DNA from: Podochytrium sp. JEL0797
Lineage: Eukaryota; Chytridiomycota; Chytridiomycetes; Chytridiales; Chytriomycetaceae
Assembly (NCBI GenBank): GCA_027596195.1
Contig: JADGJG010000153.1
Span: 1 to 36,080, forward strand
Direction: 5' to 3'
Length of the DNA: 36,080 bases
Positions 22,540 to 32,661 of the stretch are shown here, one piece after another (the first letter of the stretch is position 1; the number at the start of each line of letters is the position of its first letter). Both the position numbers and the translations under genes were made by a program. The notes under the pieces were generated by a model. The model was given only the letters and a program-made list of their open reading frames with translations. It had not been told where the DNA came from and did not search any database.

Positions 22540-23895
22540 ATGACTCACCAACCCGATTCCGCCATCTCTGTCATCACATCGCTGCAGTCCACCATTGCCC
22601 AGTTGCGCTGTGAACTGGCTCGCGAGAAGCTACCTGTGACTCGACTGCAGCTTGAACTCCACCAGTCACACACGAAAACGCCCGTAGAGAATCCCTTGCA
22701 GCAACTCAGTGCGGGAGATATCCGATCGCCAATAAGCCCGACAAGCGATCTCAGGTGTATGGAAGCGACTGTTGCGGTACCTCCTTTGGTGGAATTGCGG
22801 TGTGACTTTGGCGGATGCAACAAGACGTTCCGTTCGATGCCCTCCCTGAACAGCCACAAATGGGCGTCCCATTTGCAGGTCTTTTCCTTCAAGTTCAATG
22901 GAAGTTCTGAACCAACAGGTGCGTGTTGGGGTGCGTTGGGTTTTGGACCAACTTGTTTTGACGCTATCATGATCAGAAATCACACGCAACCATTTTGATG
23001 GCCTTCTCCACTGTCCCTGCGGGTCTTATTCAACCGCCAACGCATCATCGTTTAAGTACCACACAAACTCCTGTCTTGGCCGCGTCGATTCTGGCTCCAC
23101 CCGCCTCCACTGGCTTGAACTGTTGACGCTCAAAGTACCACGCTTATCAGTCAAACAAGCCCACAGCCATAGACCCTTTCTGTACGCGCGCAGCATGGAA
23201 TTCCTTTCGTCTCGGAATCTCCCGAATCGACCGAAAATGCATGTCAAGATTCCGGCGGACTTGCAGGAGGAGTATGTCGAGTTTATGCGTCCTTTCATCA
23301 TGGTCAAGATTGGCGACGGGAAACAAACTTTGAAGACGAAATGCGCTGCCATTTTGGAAGGGACCCGTGTTGATTCCGGAGGCGCGTTTGTGTCCCGTCG
23401 CGATTCGATTGATCCTGCGCAAGGCCAAGCCGGAAACTCGTCGCAGAAACGACCAACTCCACAGGACTTGGAAATGACGGATCTACATGGTTCTATCAAG
23501 AAAATGCGGTCGGATCAGATTGAGCCACTTGAAGGCGATGCGATTCGGGAACCGCACGAAAGAGACTCGGATTCCAATTCGTAAGCGTGTTTTTTTTTCT
23601 TTTGCTTCGCATCCTCGCAAAAAAAAATGAACGCGAACGGATTTTGACACATTTCCTTTTCAGAATCCTGCGTGAACTCCTCCCAAGTTTTGACGCGTTG
23701 CCAAAGGACTACAAGGACGCAATCCACGAAGGCATTCGTCAGGTGTTGGAGGAATTCAAAATCCCCGTCGTTCCGGCAGCCGATGAGCCCGATTCGTCGG
23801 TTCGCGTTCCGTCCCATCTTGTTGACGGGCTCAAGGGATGGTTGTGTGATCAGTTGCACATGTGTTTGCCAGATGCTCAGTTGAATGATGTTTGA
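22540..23895 (+). CDS. Array copy D: two-finger protein with doubled module, intact
   Basis: Exons 22540-22918, 22977-23580 and 23664-23895 encode 404 residues; the introns are phase 1 and phase 2, as in copy A. The N-terminus has the same coiled coil (SLQSTIAQLRCELAREKL). Finger 1 is C88, C93, H106, H111; finger 2 begins CPCGSYST and ends HTNSC. The middle domain runs from HWLELLTLKVPRL to IPADLQEEYVEFMRPFIMVKI. The linker carries GSIKKMRSDQIEPLEGDAI, basic then acidic. The last exon is the shared module (ILRELLPSFDALPKDYKDA to VRVPSHLVDGLKGWLCDQL). It has no GT expansion at its first donor. With copy A it is one of two apparently functional members of this array; targets and partners are unknown. 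Confidence 0.85.
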
Positions 23896-25123
23896 AGCGC
23901 GCGTCTGCTGGGAGAGTTTTGCTAGAGTCTTGCTATTTTTTAAACCAATTTTGACAAATTCCTCTTTCCATATATTCTTCCTTTTCGAATTTGCAGTTTC
24001 ATTTTCCGAAATGATAATACCCTTAATGGCAGGAAGCTCCCCCATATCGCTTCATCTGACTCGCTTGTTTGGGGAAGAACCTCCTTTCATACCATTCCAC
24101 TCCTCAACACTATTGATTTTGTCGTTGACTTGTTTTCGATTAGATTCGCAAACAAAATTAGCACAAAATTAGTCGACCGATATCGCACTGTGCTGCTGCA
24201 TGTCTTTGGTGACGGGTTCAAGGTTCTGTAGAGTTTTGTGTGAATCATGCCAAGATGCGAATCGTCGCCAAACAATACCAAAAACGTTGGCAGGCGACGG
24301 CAATTCCACGCACCTAGCTCTGAATGCTCCTTCTGTTTTCCAAGCATCGGGACCGCTTATGCACGTGCTCCACCCACCCCAAACGCATACACAAACAGCA
24401 TGTCGCGCGAAGCACGAACATAAAGGTCCTCCAAATCTCTACAACGCTCGCGATGTCCAACAATGCGGGCTTGGTGCCTGTCGAAGACGTCAGGTACGCG
24501 AGAATCGGACCCGATCGTTGAATGTGGATTCCGGGCAAGTGAAACTCCTTTCCTCCACCAAACATTGAAACACCTAGCAGGATCTGAATGCTTTCGTCTG
24601 AAATGGGGGATGTCGAGGAAGAGGATGCGTCTGCCGCGTGGTTTCGCGATTCCGCTTGAGTGCGAGCAAATTCGTGGATTGCGATGGCTTTTCGGGGGTC
24701 TGCGATTTGGCATTTGTAAAGCGCTGATTAGGCGGTGGAATCGAACGCGGCATTGCGGCGTTTCATGTCGGGTTCTTGTAGACGCTTCGAGGATCAAGGA
24801 CCTGAGAAAGTGGGGGATTGGGGCAGTGGACGGATTGGTAGGGAAAAACGAGAGGAGCGTATCGCCGATCAGGACGGCCCAGTGGGATGCCGTGAGTGAA
24901 TTCAAAAGCTGAGGAGCGTGTTTCGAAACAATCGAGTACAGTTGGTAAATGTGGGAAGGTCCTAGGCCCATTAATGGACTCGTTGCGGAACGGATTGGCA
25001 GGGAACAACGAGAGGAGTGTGTGGCAAATCAGGAAGGCCCAGTGAGATGCCGGGAGTGAATTCAAGACACGAGGAACCCTCCTCTTTTTCCATTTTCAAA
25101 AAAATTCAATATCAACTGATTCG
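23896..25123. other. Long gene-poor stretch with an unrecognised minus-strand remnant
   Basis: The first 230 bases match the 3' flank of copy A in part. From about 24314 to 25065 the minus strand has open stretches in shifting frames. One is a frame starting near 24565 with GGGKEFHLPGIHIQRSG; another is the repeated motif LNSL-x-ASHWA-x-LI. I recognise no family. It may be a decayed gene, because the motif is preserved in both copies of a tandem duplication, but I cannot define exons. Confidence 0.35.
24831..25074. repeat. Imperfect 84-base direct repeat, 160 bases apart
   Basis: Units at about 24831-24914 and 24991-25074 share most positions (CGGATTGG-x-AGGGAA through GTGAATTCAA). On the minus strand both encode a similar peptide, LNSL-x-ASHWA-x-LI-x2-TLLS, suggesting the segment was coding when duplicated. 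Confidence 0.75.
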
Positions 25124-25834
25124 ATGGCCGACGACGCATACGGCGAGCTTGCAATGGGCGCGGATGGCCAATTCATTATTCCCAAAAAGTCCAAGGTGAT
25201 TAGCTTCCGCTGGCAAGATGGCTTCGTGTCCCCGTTCTTGGCGACTTCTCAGACGGCCCTGTCGAATCTTGTTGCGGCCATTCAAACGCTGCACGCCGAG
25301 CGCCCAACTGGTTCCGCGCCCTTCGATTCTGTCGTTGATCTGGGATCTGGAAAGGGCGATATCTTGTTCGCTCTGGCCGATGCATCCGAACCAGGCGGCT
25401 TGTTGCACGGGAAACTGGCAGGGAAGTTTGTTGGGGTCGAACTGGACGGGGAGCTGGTTGCCGAATCAAACGCCAAGGCCGCTGCCATTGGGCTCTCTGC
25501 GGGACGTAGTACTGAGCACGAGCTTGTTTTCGTGAAGGGGGATGTGGTGACGCACGAAATTTTCTTGGGACCAGCGGAGATGGAATCGGTGTTTGGCTGC
25601 CCGAAGACCACTGTCGAGTCGGTCTGCAGTGCAGCAGATATAATCACCGTGTTTTTGCTGCCCGCTGCAATCTCAAAAATGATACCGTTTCTGCGGCGCA
25701 TGATTGAGGGCGGAAAGATTGTTATCTCCATCAAATGGTCTCTCGAATATTCTGGCCAATCATTGGAGGAATATCGTGATTCCGCCGCCAGCAGCGATTT
25801 TGACGTGAAAATATATAGAAGAATTCGTGATTAA
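25124..25834 (+). CDS. SAM-dependent methyltransferase, FAM173/ATPSCKMT-like
   Basis: An intronless gene of 236 residues. Motif I for S-adenosylmethionine binding is VVDLGSGKGDI (70-80), followed by an acidic strand end in FVGVELDGELVAES. A later strand is ADIITVFLLPAAISKMIPFL, then EGGKIVISIKW. The segment GFVSPFLATSQTALSNLV before motif I fits the family pattern P-F-x-P-T/S-x5-V of FAM173-like protein-lysine methyltransferases, which modify mitochondrial targets such as ATP synthase subunit c and the ADP/ATP carrier in animals. Substrate assignment here is inference; a DOT1-like or other small class I methyltransferase is the alternative. No clear N-terminal targeting peptide is visible. 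The next gene starts only 50 bases after its stop, on the same strand. Confidence 0.75.
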   Translation: MADDAYGELAMGADGQFIIPKKSKVISFRWQDGFVSPFLATSQTALSNLVAAIQTLHAERPTGSAPFDSVVDLGSGKGDILFALADASEPGGLLHGKLAGKFVGVELDGELVAESNAKAAAIGLSAGRSTEHELVFVKGDVVTHEIFLGPAEMESVFGCPKTTVESVCSAADIITVFLLPAAISKMIPFLRRMIEGGKIVISIKWSLEYSGQSLEEYRDSAASSDFDVKIYRRIRD

Positions 25835-25884
25835 AAATGATTGATTGCCAATTTCTGCCCAATTTCGAAGAAACTGTTTGACCC

Positions 25885-28800
25885 ATGCGCTCCCTCTTCC
25901 ACCAGTCCACCCCGCCTGCTGTGATCACCCAACTGAATGGCAAGATATCCGATCAATCCAACACGATCGCGAAGCTTGAGGCCGCGTTGGAAGCTCAAGC
26001 CTTTGCTGTGACAAGCCAGAAAGACCAAATCGAAGCTCTCAAAGCCACCTTGGCGCTGGCCGACAAGCGAGACCAACTGGCATCCCAAAATGCGTCCTCG
26101 ATGACTGCCTCCTTGACTCGGGCACTCCAAGAGAAATCGGCTGCACATCACGAGATCTCGAGATTACAATCGCTCAACCCTTCGGCTCCGGCTTTATCCG
26201 ATCCCACCGCGCCATTTTCTCACCCTCCCGCACCATTTGACCGTGCGGATTCTGGGATTTCTCTCCCTGAAACGGACCTGGTGCCTTCCATCCGCTTGCT
26301 CACAAATTGGCTCGTTGAGAACGGATTCAAGGCCGACCGCCAATTCTCGGATCAATTCGCGTTTGCAAGCAACGATGCAATCAACGTGCCGGTTGTCTCA
26401 TGTGAGGAGGAGGGGCCTTTGAAGAACCAAATTGCCCAGTTTTTGGCCCCAGGCTCCAAAGTCCATGCTCTCCTTGCCAAGGCCATGCACGGACTTTTGG
26501 CAAATCATTCAACTCTCGATATTTTGAAGCACAAGAGTTTGGGTTGTGTGGACAAGGATGTTCACCAAGATGTGGGCTTCATGCAGAGAATGGACATTTT
26601 GATGGATGAGTTCCCCCTTGCTCTCTCCTTGAAGAGGGCTGTTTTTGAAGAGGAGGAAATCAAGATGGATTGGAGAGTGTATTCATGGGAGGATGCTGCC
26701 AAGAGGTTGAGGGCTGTTGTTCAGGAGAATGTGGGATTGAAACAAAGGAAGCTCAAGTTAGAAAGGGAGATTGGGGATTTGGAGCAACATTTGAGAAATT
26801 TCCAGTCAAGCAAGCCTGTTCCTGGGTTGGACAGTGATATTTTGGCAGCCATGAAGCAGGTTTGTAATTTTTTGCTTGTTTCCAATCTGGTTTTCTAAAA
26901 TACTGTTTTTTATTTGAAGGCCAAGAGCCACTGGAGAGAGTTTGCTGAAAGGAAGTATGACTACTTCATCTCTTACCGTGTCAGCAGTGATGCCCCACTG
27001 GCCAAGGAAATGTACTTCCGCCTGCGTTTGATGGCATCCAATGACCGCGTGTTTTTGGACTCTGAGAAGCTCAAAGATGGAAATGTGAGCACCTTTCTCA
27101 ATATTCATTCTCTAAAAAAACTCAAAATAGGATTGGACTGAAGGTTTCTCAACTGGGTTAAAACACTCCAAGATTGTCGTGCTCATTGTTTCTGATGGCT
27201 CTCTGGAACGAATGAAACATGCCAATGAGTCTCAGGACAATGTATTGCTTGAATGGGAAAATGCCATCCTAGCAGCAGCAGAAGCACAATGTGCAGTATT
27301 GCCCAGTAAGTTATTTCAGTCAATTCTTTCCCCCCTACTCCATTAACCATTGGAATAGTTTTTGTAGGAGATGTGATTTCTTCACTCTACTCTGTCCAAC
27401 TTCCAGACAAGCGTTTTGAGAACCCAGTCAAGACCATGGGCCAGTGCTTCCTCAGTCCCCATGAAATTATCCGTCACCTCCGTTCACTTCAAGGAGTCTT
27501 TTTGCCAGACATGCGAATGTTGAAGCAGATTCTTCCCAAGTTTTCAGAGAAGCTTGATGACATCAATAAGTGTTGGGTGGAGAAACTCAGCAGGGCGGTG
27601 AGGGCCAAGGATGAGCTTGGGTTGGGGGACATTTCAAGAGTTGTCTCTGTCAAGTCTGTACCAAACACTGAGTTGTTGAATGCCTTTTTGGAAAGCAGTT
27701 TGACATACTTTGACAAATGGGAGTGTCTTTCTTTGGAAGGTGAACACTCACACACACACATGCACACACTCAAACCCACACACACAATAACACTCAGAAT
27801 GCCCTTTTCGAGACTCTTCATCAAGGCAACTGTTGGCAAAGGCCATTTCTGGAAACTCAGAAATTAGGGAAATTTGTGTGTCCAGTTGAGTATTTCTTTT
27901 TAAACTTTTTTTAATGTGGATACACTACTCATTTTAAAACAGAGTCAGATTTGGGTGTCTGTGAAACTGGCTTGAACAAAGATGACTTGATCAATCTGTT
28001 CAAGCAAATTGCAGCAAAATCAAATTTGCGCCTTTTGTCCTTGTGTGGTTGGTGTTATCTTCCTGCTGTTGACCATATTAACTTAAGCTATTCTTTCAGA
28101 CTCAAAGTTCAAGCAACTTGATGTCTTCATTCACCTGTTTGGAAACACATCAGTTATGAAAGATATCACTTTGGAGCTATCTGGTATGTTCTTGCATGTT
28201 TGTGATTTTGCTGACTGGTTGAAACAGGAAATGAACTCAACAATGGGGCTCTCAACAGCTTGTTTCTGAATTCCAAGTACAGCTTCATCTCTGAATTGGT
28301 GGTCACCAGAAACAACCTCACAAATCAAGACATGAGCCTGGTTGCAACAGCACTCCTCAAATCCTCCACCATTCGGGTTCTCAATTTGTCAGACAACTTG
28401 ATCAACCTGGAACAGGGATGCAGGAGCCTCACAATGTTGCTCAAGGGCTCCCAGTCTCTTCAGGAACTGGTGCTGGGTGGAAACAAGGTCTTGCCAAAGG
28501 GAGTGCAAGCCATTGCTGATGGCCTTGCACACAGCAAGACATTGATCAAACTGGACTTATATGGTAAGATTGAAGTATGCTACACCTGCTGATCAGAATA
28601 TTTTGTGATAGATTCCCACTTTGGACCAAAGGGTGCTCAGCAGTTAGCAAAATCACTTGAGTGCAACAGCTCCTTGGAATCTTTGAATCTTGAAAGTAAT
28701 TAGAGGTTTTAATTTATTCTCTCTTATTATCTTTTTTTTTCCTTCTTAGAAACTGGAATCCAACTTGGCGGTGCTTGGGCCATCATGTTGTCAGTGGCAG

Positions 28801-29887
28801 ACAGAAAGTTTGAATTCAAGCACCAGTCATTTATTAGAAGTGGACATTCCATTCTACCAACAATGGAGGACTTGAAGTATTCAGGAGTTGCAAATATCAC
28901 TCATGTGGATGTCTCCTGTGAGTTGCACTATTTTTGTTTCCAATTCTAATATAGATGCCAGGGAATCTGAGTCCACAAGATGAGAGCATTGTAGCTTTCA
29001 TGCACAGTTTGCAAAAGATGGAGAATTTGAAGTTTCTGAACTTGTCTGGTATGTTTGTACGATTCTCATTGAAAAAAATGGTGGAATTTTATTAATTTCT
29101 TTTATAGGTTGCAAGATTGACATTGACCTGAAAAACTCTGGCAAAATCTTTAGTGGAACTTCATTTATCTTCGAAAGACTTGCTGATTTCAAGGCCCTGC
29201 AATGGGTCAACTTTTCAAGTTTGGACAATTTTTTTTCCAATACATTTTCTGTTCTCACATTTCTCATTGTTTTTTCTACAGAAAACCGCTTCAATCCCGA
29301 CACTGTGAAAGTTTTAGGAAATTTTTTTTCTGCTAGCAAGATTAAGGTTTTTGGCCTGGAAGGTACCCTCCCCACCCTCCTCCCTCCCTTTCCTATTTTT
29401 TAACACAGACATGTGATTTTTTTAAGGTTGCATGATTGAAGCAGATGTTCTTGAAGTGCTGATGGAAGATTTGGCCAAAGCACAAAGTTTGGAAACTCTC
29501 TGTTTGAAAGGTTGTTTGACCCCCAACCCACCATCACTCCCTTTCTAAAAGACATCACCTCCCTTTTTAGGCAACAAATTTGGTGACACAGGCTGCATGC
29601 TATTGGTCCAGTTGGCGGAGAGCATGCCAAATTTGAAGAGGCTTGAGGTTGGTGACTGTGAAATTTCAGAAAGTTGTTTGACAAAGCTCATTGGTGCTTG
29701 GGCAAAAGGAGTTGTTTGTTTGGAAATGGAGGGAGCAATGCAACTTGAATGGGGGCCAGTTAGCTTTGAAAAGAAGTTTGGGCATGCATTTTCTGCAGGT
29801 ATTGAAGAAGGAAAATTTGTGGGGGGTTCAGAGAAGTCAGAGGATGACGAGGAGGGGGAACACTTTGAGATTGATGTTTTGGTGTAA
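25885..29887 (+). CDS. Coiled-coil/TIR-domain/leucine-rich-repeat protein
   Basis: Fifteen exons: 25885-26859, 26920-27084, 27131-27305, 27359-27739, 27798-27884, 27943-28047, 28100-28183, 28228-28563, 28612-28695, 28750-28917, 28962-29048, 29108-29218, 29282-29362, 29427-29510 and 29571-29887. They keep frame throughout and give 1079 residues. Residues 15-105 are coiled coil. A helical region of unknown family follows. The TIR domain starts at YDYFISYR (about 338), continues through VFLDSEKLKDGN and HSKIVVLIVSDGSL, and has LLEWENAIL, where E421 aligns with the catalytic Glu of NAD-cleaving TIR enzymes such as SARM1. Ribonuclease-inhibitor-type LRRs follow from about 560 (RVLNLSDNLI, LQELVLGGNK, LIKLDLYG), ending in an acidic tail. 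From exon 5 on every exon is phase 1-1, mostly 81-111 bases. Several donors are unusual (GTTGAG, GTTGGT, GTTTGG). An innate-sensing or NAD-hydrolysing role is inferred, not shown. Confidence 0.8.
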
Positions 29888-29911
29888 CCAGCAACTCTAT
29901 GAATTATCATC

Positions 29912-29917
29912 AATAAA
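29912..29917 (+). promoter_or_regulatory. Candidate poly(A) signal AATAAA
   Basis: A perfect AATAAA lies 25 bases after the stop codon of the TIR-LRR gene, supporting the 3' end of that model. Confidence 0.5.
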
Positions 29918-30029
29918 TATTGAAATTTAAAAAATGTGGTTATCACCTTTTTTTTTAAATTATGTAGTCTGATCACACAAGTACCAACTGCATATCCGAA
30001 AAAATTTAGAATTCAAGCTTCTTTGCAAT

Positions 30030-30857
30030 GGATGTTTTGAGGTATTTAAGACTCAAGGAGTTGACAGCACCATGCCCCAGGCACTTTTCAAACGCATGTT
30101 ATGCGGAATTTTGGTGCCACACAGTTCACAGATGCCCTATCTCTCCAGAGAGTCTGCTTGAAGGCAAGCAAAGCTCTTTCAAGCACTGCAAGCTCCAAAT
30201 ACTGAGTGGAATGCCTCCCGTGAGGCAATTGTTGGTGGAAATTCAATATTTGAAGGTTGCTGAGAAAGCTTCCGATTTTTCGATGGGGATCGGACCAATG
30301 AGACCACAGAATTGGAGATCAAAAGCCACTAGTTTTTTACACTCAATAATTGACACAGGAATCGGGATTCCACTAAGGAGCTCAGTTTGTTTGAACCACT
30401 GCCTTTGAGTCAAGTGGTTCTACTGAATCTGGCCAAATGCGCATTGGTACAGTAGTGGAGATCTGATGTAGATGCGGTCCGATCTCGTCAGAGTCATAGA
30501 TTTAGTCACAGTTAAGTCCGGCTTGGGCACAAAGTGGCTAAGGTTCAAGTGCGCAAACACCTCCATTTCTATGCAAGCCTGGAACACTGTCGACAACTCT
30601 CTCAGCTTCCAAACCTCCTTAGGCAGAACTCTCGCAAGCATCTGACCAACAACCTCGGCCGGAATCTCCGTAATCTTGGTGTAATGTTTCTTGAGTGGGT
30701 TCATTGCAGTTGGATCTATTGCACTAGGCAACGGGGGCAGTCCGGTAGCGGATGCGTAGGAGCTGGGGGAGTTGTAAGTGGGATGGAATGGAGGAGTGAA
30801 ACGGGGGAATTTAGGGGAAGAAATCAATCGTTTATTGGTAACACAGCAAGCTGCCAT
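30030..30857 (-). pseudogene. F-box/leucine-rich-repeat pseudogene
   Basis: From an ATG at 30857 the minus strand encodes a Pro/Ser-rich start, then an F-box-like segment (ITEIPAEVVGQMLARVLPKE, then VWKLRELSTVFQACI and VFAHLNLSHF). F-boxes recruit targets to SCF ubiquitin ligases through Skp1. The same frame continues past a TAG at 30422-30420 into plant-type LRR sequence. It reads SGIPIPVSII, KKLVAFDLQFCGLIGPIP, NCLTGGIPLSIWSLQCLKEL and SRLSGEIGHL. Three further in-frame stops interrupt this (after FKY, after GEIGHL, and near the end). There is no frameshift, so decay may be recent. A gene truncated at the first stop, making only the F-box part, is the alternative. Confidence 0.75.
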
Positions 30858-30866
30858 TATATCCAC

Positions 30867-31589
30867 TCATTACGTAAGAGATCACGTGACTCGTTAGTCT
30901 GCCCTGAAACGGCTTCCAACAGGATCTGGTTTGGTTGAAAGGGGACTGAGGTTCATGATCTCCATCCACTGGTGATAGCTGGCTGTCTTCATCTGCCACA
31001 TCACTCAGGGAGCTACTGCTTAAGAAGTGAGGTTTTTAGGGACACGCGGAAAATCAAGAATATATTGACTGCATTGGGCCCCTCAAACGCGCAAATTCCA
31101 TGTTTGTGATCTATTTTCTTTGGCAAGGACCTTCACTGCTGCTGTTTCTCTGGCCAACTGCACTCTTTCCATGAGCAGTGGTGTCACTTGGACGCGTCAC
31201 AGAAAATAAATCCGAAATCCATGAAAATTTTCATTTCAGATAAGTTGCTGCCTCTCTCGCATATGGGCATGGGTTTCTTCTGAGCCGGAGTGCTGGGTCC
31301 AACTAGTTCACTCTATCACAAGGGAACCTTGGATCTGTGTGTTGAGAAATTGACAAGAACTTCCCCAGCGATGGGACGTCTTTCTGATACGCAGCCCTGG
31401 AGCACCTTCTCTTTGCGTTTGTTTCGTGCTGGATATCTTCTCACACGTGCGTAAATCTGCAGGTTCTTGATGGTGAGCTGTCGTGCGCGTCCGACCATTC
31501 GCGAGTTTGATGTTTAACAGAACGCAGATTTTGACAAGCAAGCGATCTCACCCGATTAAATCGAGTAGGGATAAGAGGGAGATCCTATG
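30867..31589. other. Intergenic stretch without a supported gene
   Basis: No frame here shows a recognisable domain on either strand. It separates the F-box/LRR pseudogene from copy E. Minus-strand open frames at 31308-31541 contain no family motif that I trust. Confidence 0.45.
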
Positions 31590-32558
31590 GACTGTTTGGA
31601 TCCTACTCTACCGAGAATGGGCATTGAGATCCCCACCAACTTGCAGGATGAGTATGTCGAGTTTATGCACCCTTTTATCATGTCCAAGATTGGCGGCGTG
31701 AAGCAAACGTCAAAGACGCAATGTGCTGGAATTTCGTCTTGGATCCATGGTGATTCCGAAAACGCGCTTGATTCTGTCGATCCTGCGCAAGTCGAAGCCG
31801 GAAACGCGTCGTCGAAACGATCGGTTCCGCTGACTGAGCAGCATGGTTCCATCAAGTAGATTTTGTCGGACGAGCTTCTTGAGGACGGCGAAATTGGGGA
31901 ACCAGACAAGGCAGGCGTGGATTCCAGTTCGTAAGTGTAATTTTCTTTGCATCCTCGCGTAGAAAAGAACGCGAACGATTTGACGCGAAAAATCTCTTTT
32001 TAGAATCCCGCATGTCGGAATTTTGGAAGTTTTCCATGTTGATTCCGAAGACGAGCTTCTCTCCCGTCCCGACTCTCTCCAACCGGTGCAATCCCAATCC
32101 GAAAAATGGTTGCCGAAACGGTCAGCTCCGCAGAACTCGGAAGTGACTGAGCAGCACGGTTCCATCAAGAAGATGCGTTTGGACGAGATTGAACATGTTG
32201 AGGGCGACGCGATTGGGGAACCGAACGAAGCAGACCTGGATTCCTCTTTGTAAGTGTAGTTTTCTTTTCTTTTCTTTGCATTCTCGCGTTGACGATTCGA
32301 CGCGAAAAAACAAACCCTCTTTTCAGAATCCTGCGTGAAGTCCTACCCAGCTTCGACGCATTGCCAAAGGAATACAAGGATGCAATCAACAAAGGAATTC
32401 GGGAGCTGTTGGAGGAAGTCAAAATCCCCATCGTTCCGTCAATGGATGTGCCCGACTCGGCAGTTCGCGTTCCTTCTGATTTTGTGGCTGAGCTCAAGGG
32501 ATGGTTTTGTGATCAGTTGCGCATTTGTTTGCCGGGTGCTGAGTTAAATGATGTTTGA
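31590..32558 (+). pseudogene. Copy E: 5'-truncated family copy with a premature stop
   Basis: Homology begins in the middle domain (LPRMGIEIPTNLQDEYVEFM), so the start and both fingers are missing. The linker is interrupted by TAG at 31857-31859, where other copies have a Lys codon in GSIKK. Its donor is at 31931. A hybrid exon (32004-32249, 82 codons, phase 2-2) follows; it starts with a rewritten module beginning (IPHVGILEVFHVDSED) and ends as linker (GSIKKMRLDEIEHVEGDAI). The final exon (32327-32558) is a complete module (ILREVLPSFDALPKEYKDA to VPSDFVAELKGWFCDQL). The splice sites and last exons are well kept, so decay of the front end may be recent or caused by the truncation. Confidence 0.8.
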
Positions 32559-32661
32559 GAATATTGGAGTTACTTTCCATTCGACGTATAATTGTAGAAT
32601 ACGAAAATCGATCACGAAAATATTCCAAGTTTTTCCCCGCTCGCGCAATTGTTCACCTCCG

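Noticed and set aside
16751..23895. CRISPR-like array from regularly spaced similar blocks
   Set aside because: The repeats are exons and introns of duplicated genes of hundreds of bases, not short identical repeats with unique spacers.
30028..30408. Plus-strand open frame of 126 codons
   Set aside because: It is the complement of the F-box/LRR pseudogene, whose LRR pattern on the minus strand explains the region.
31308..31541. A possible ubiquitin-like or other remnant on the minus strand
   Set aside because: A short stretch recalled the ubiquitin tail at first glance, but the frames do not hold and the Gly-Gly end is absent.
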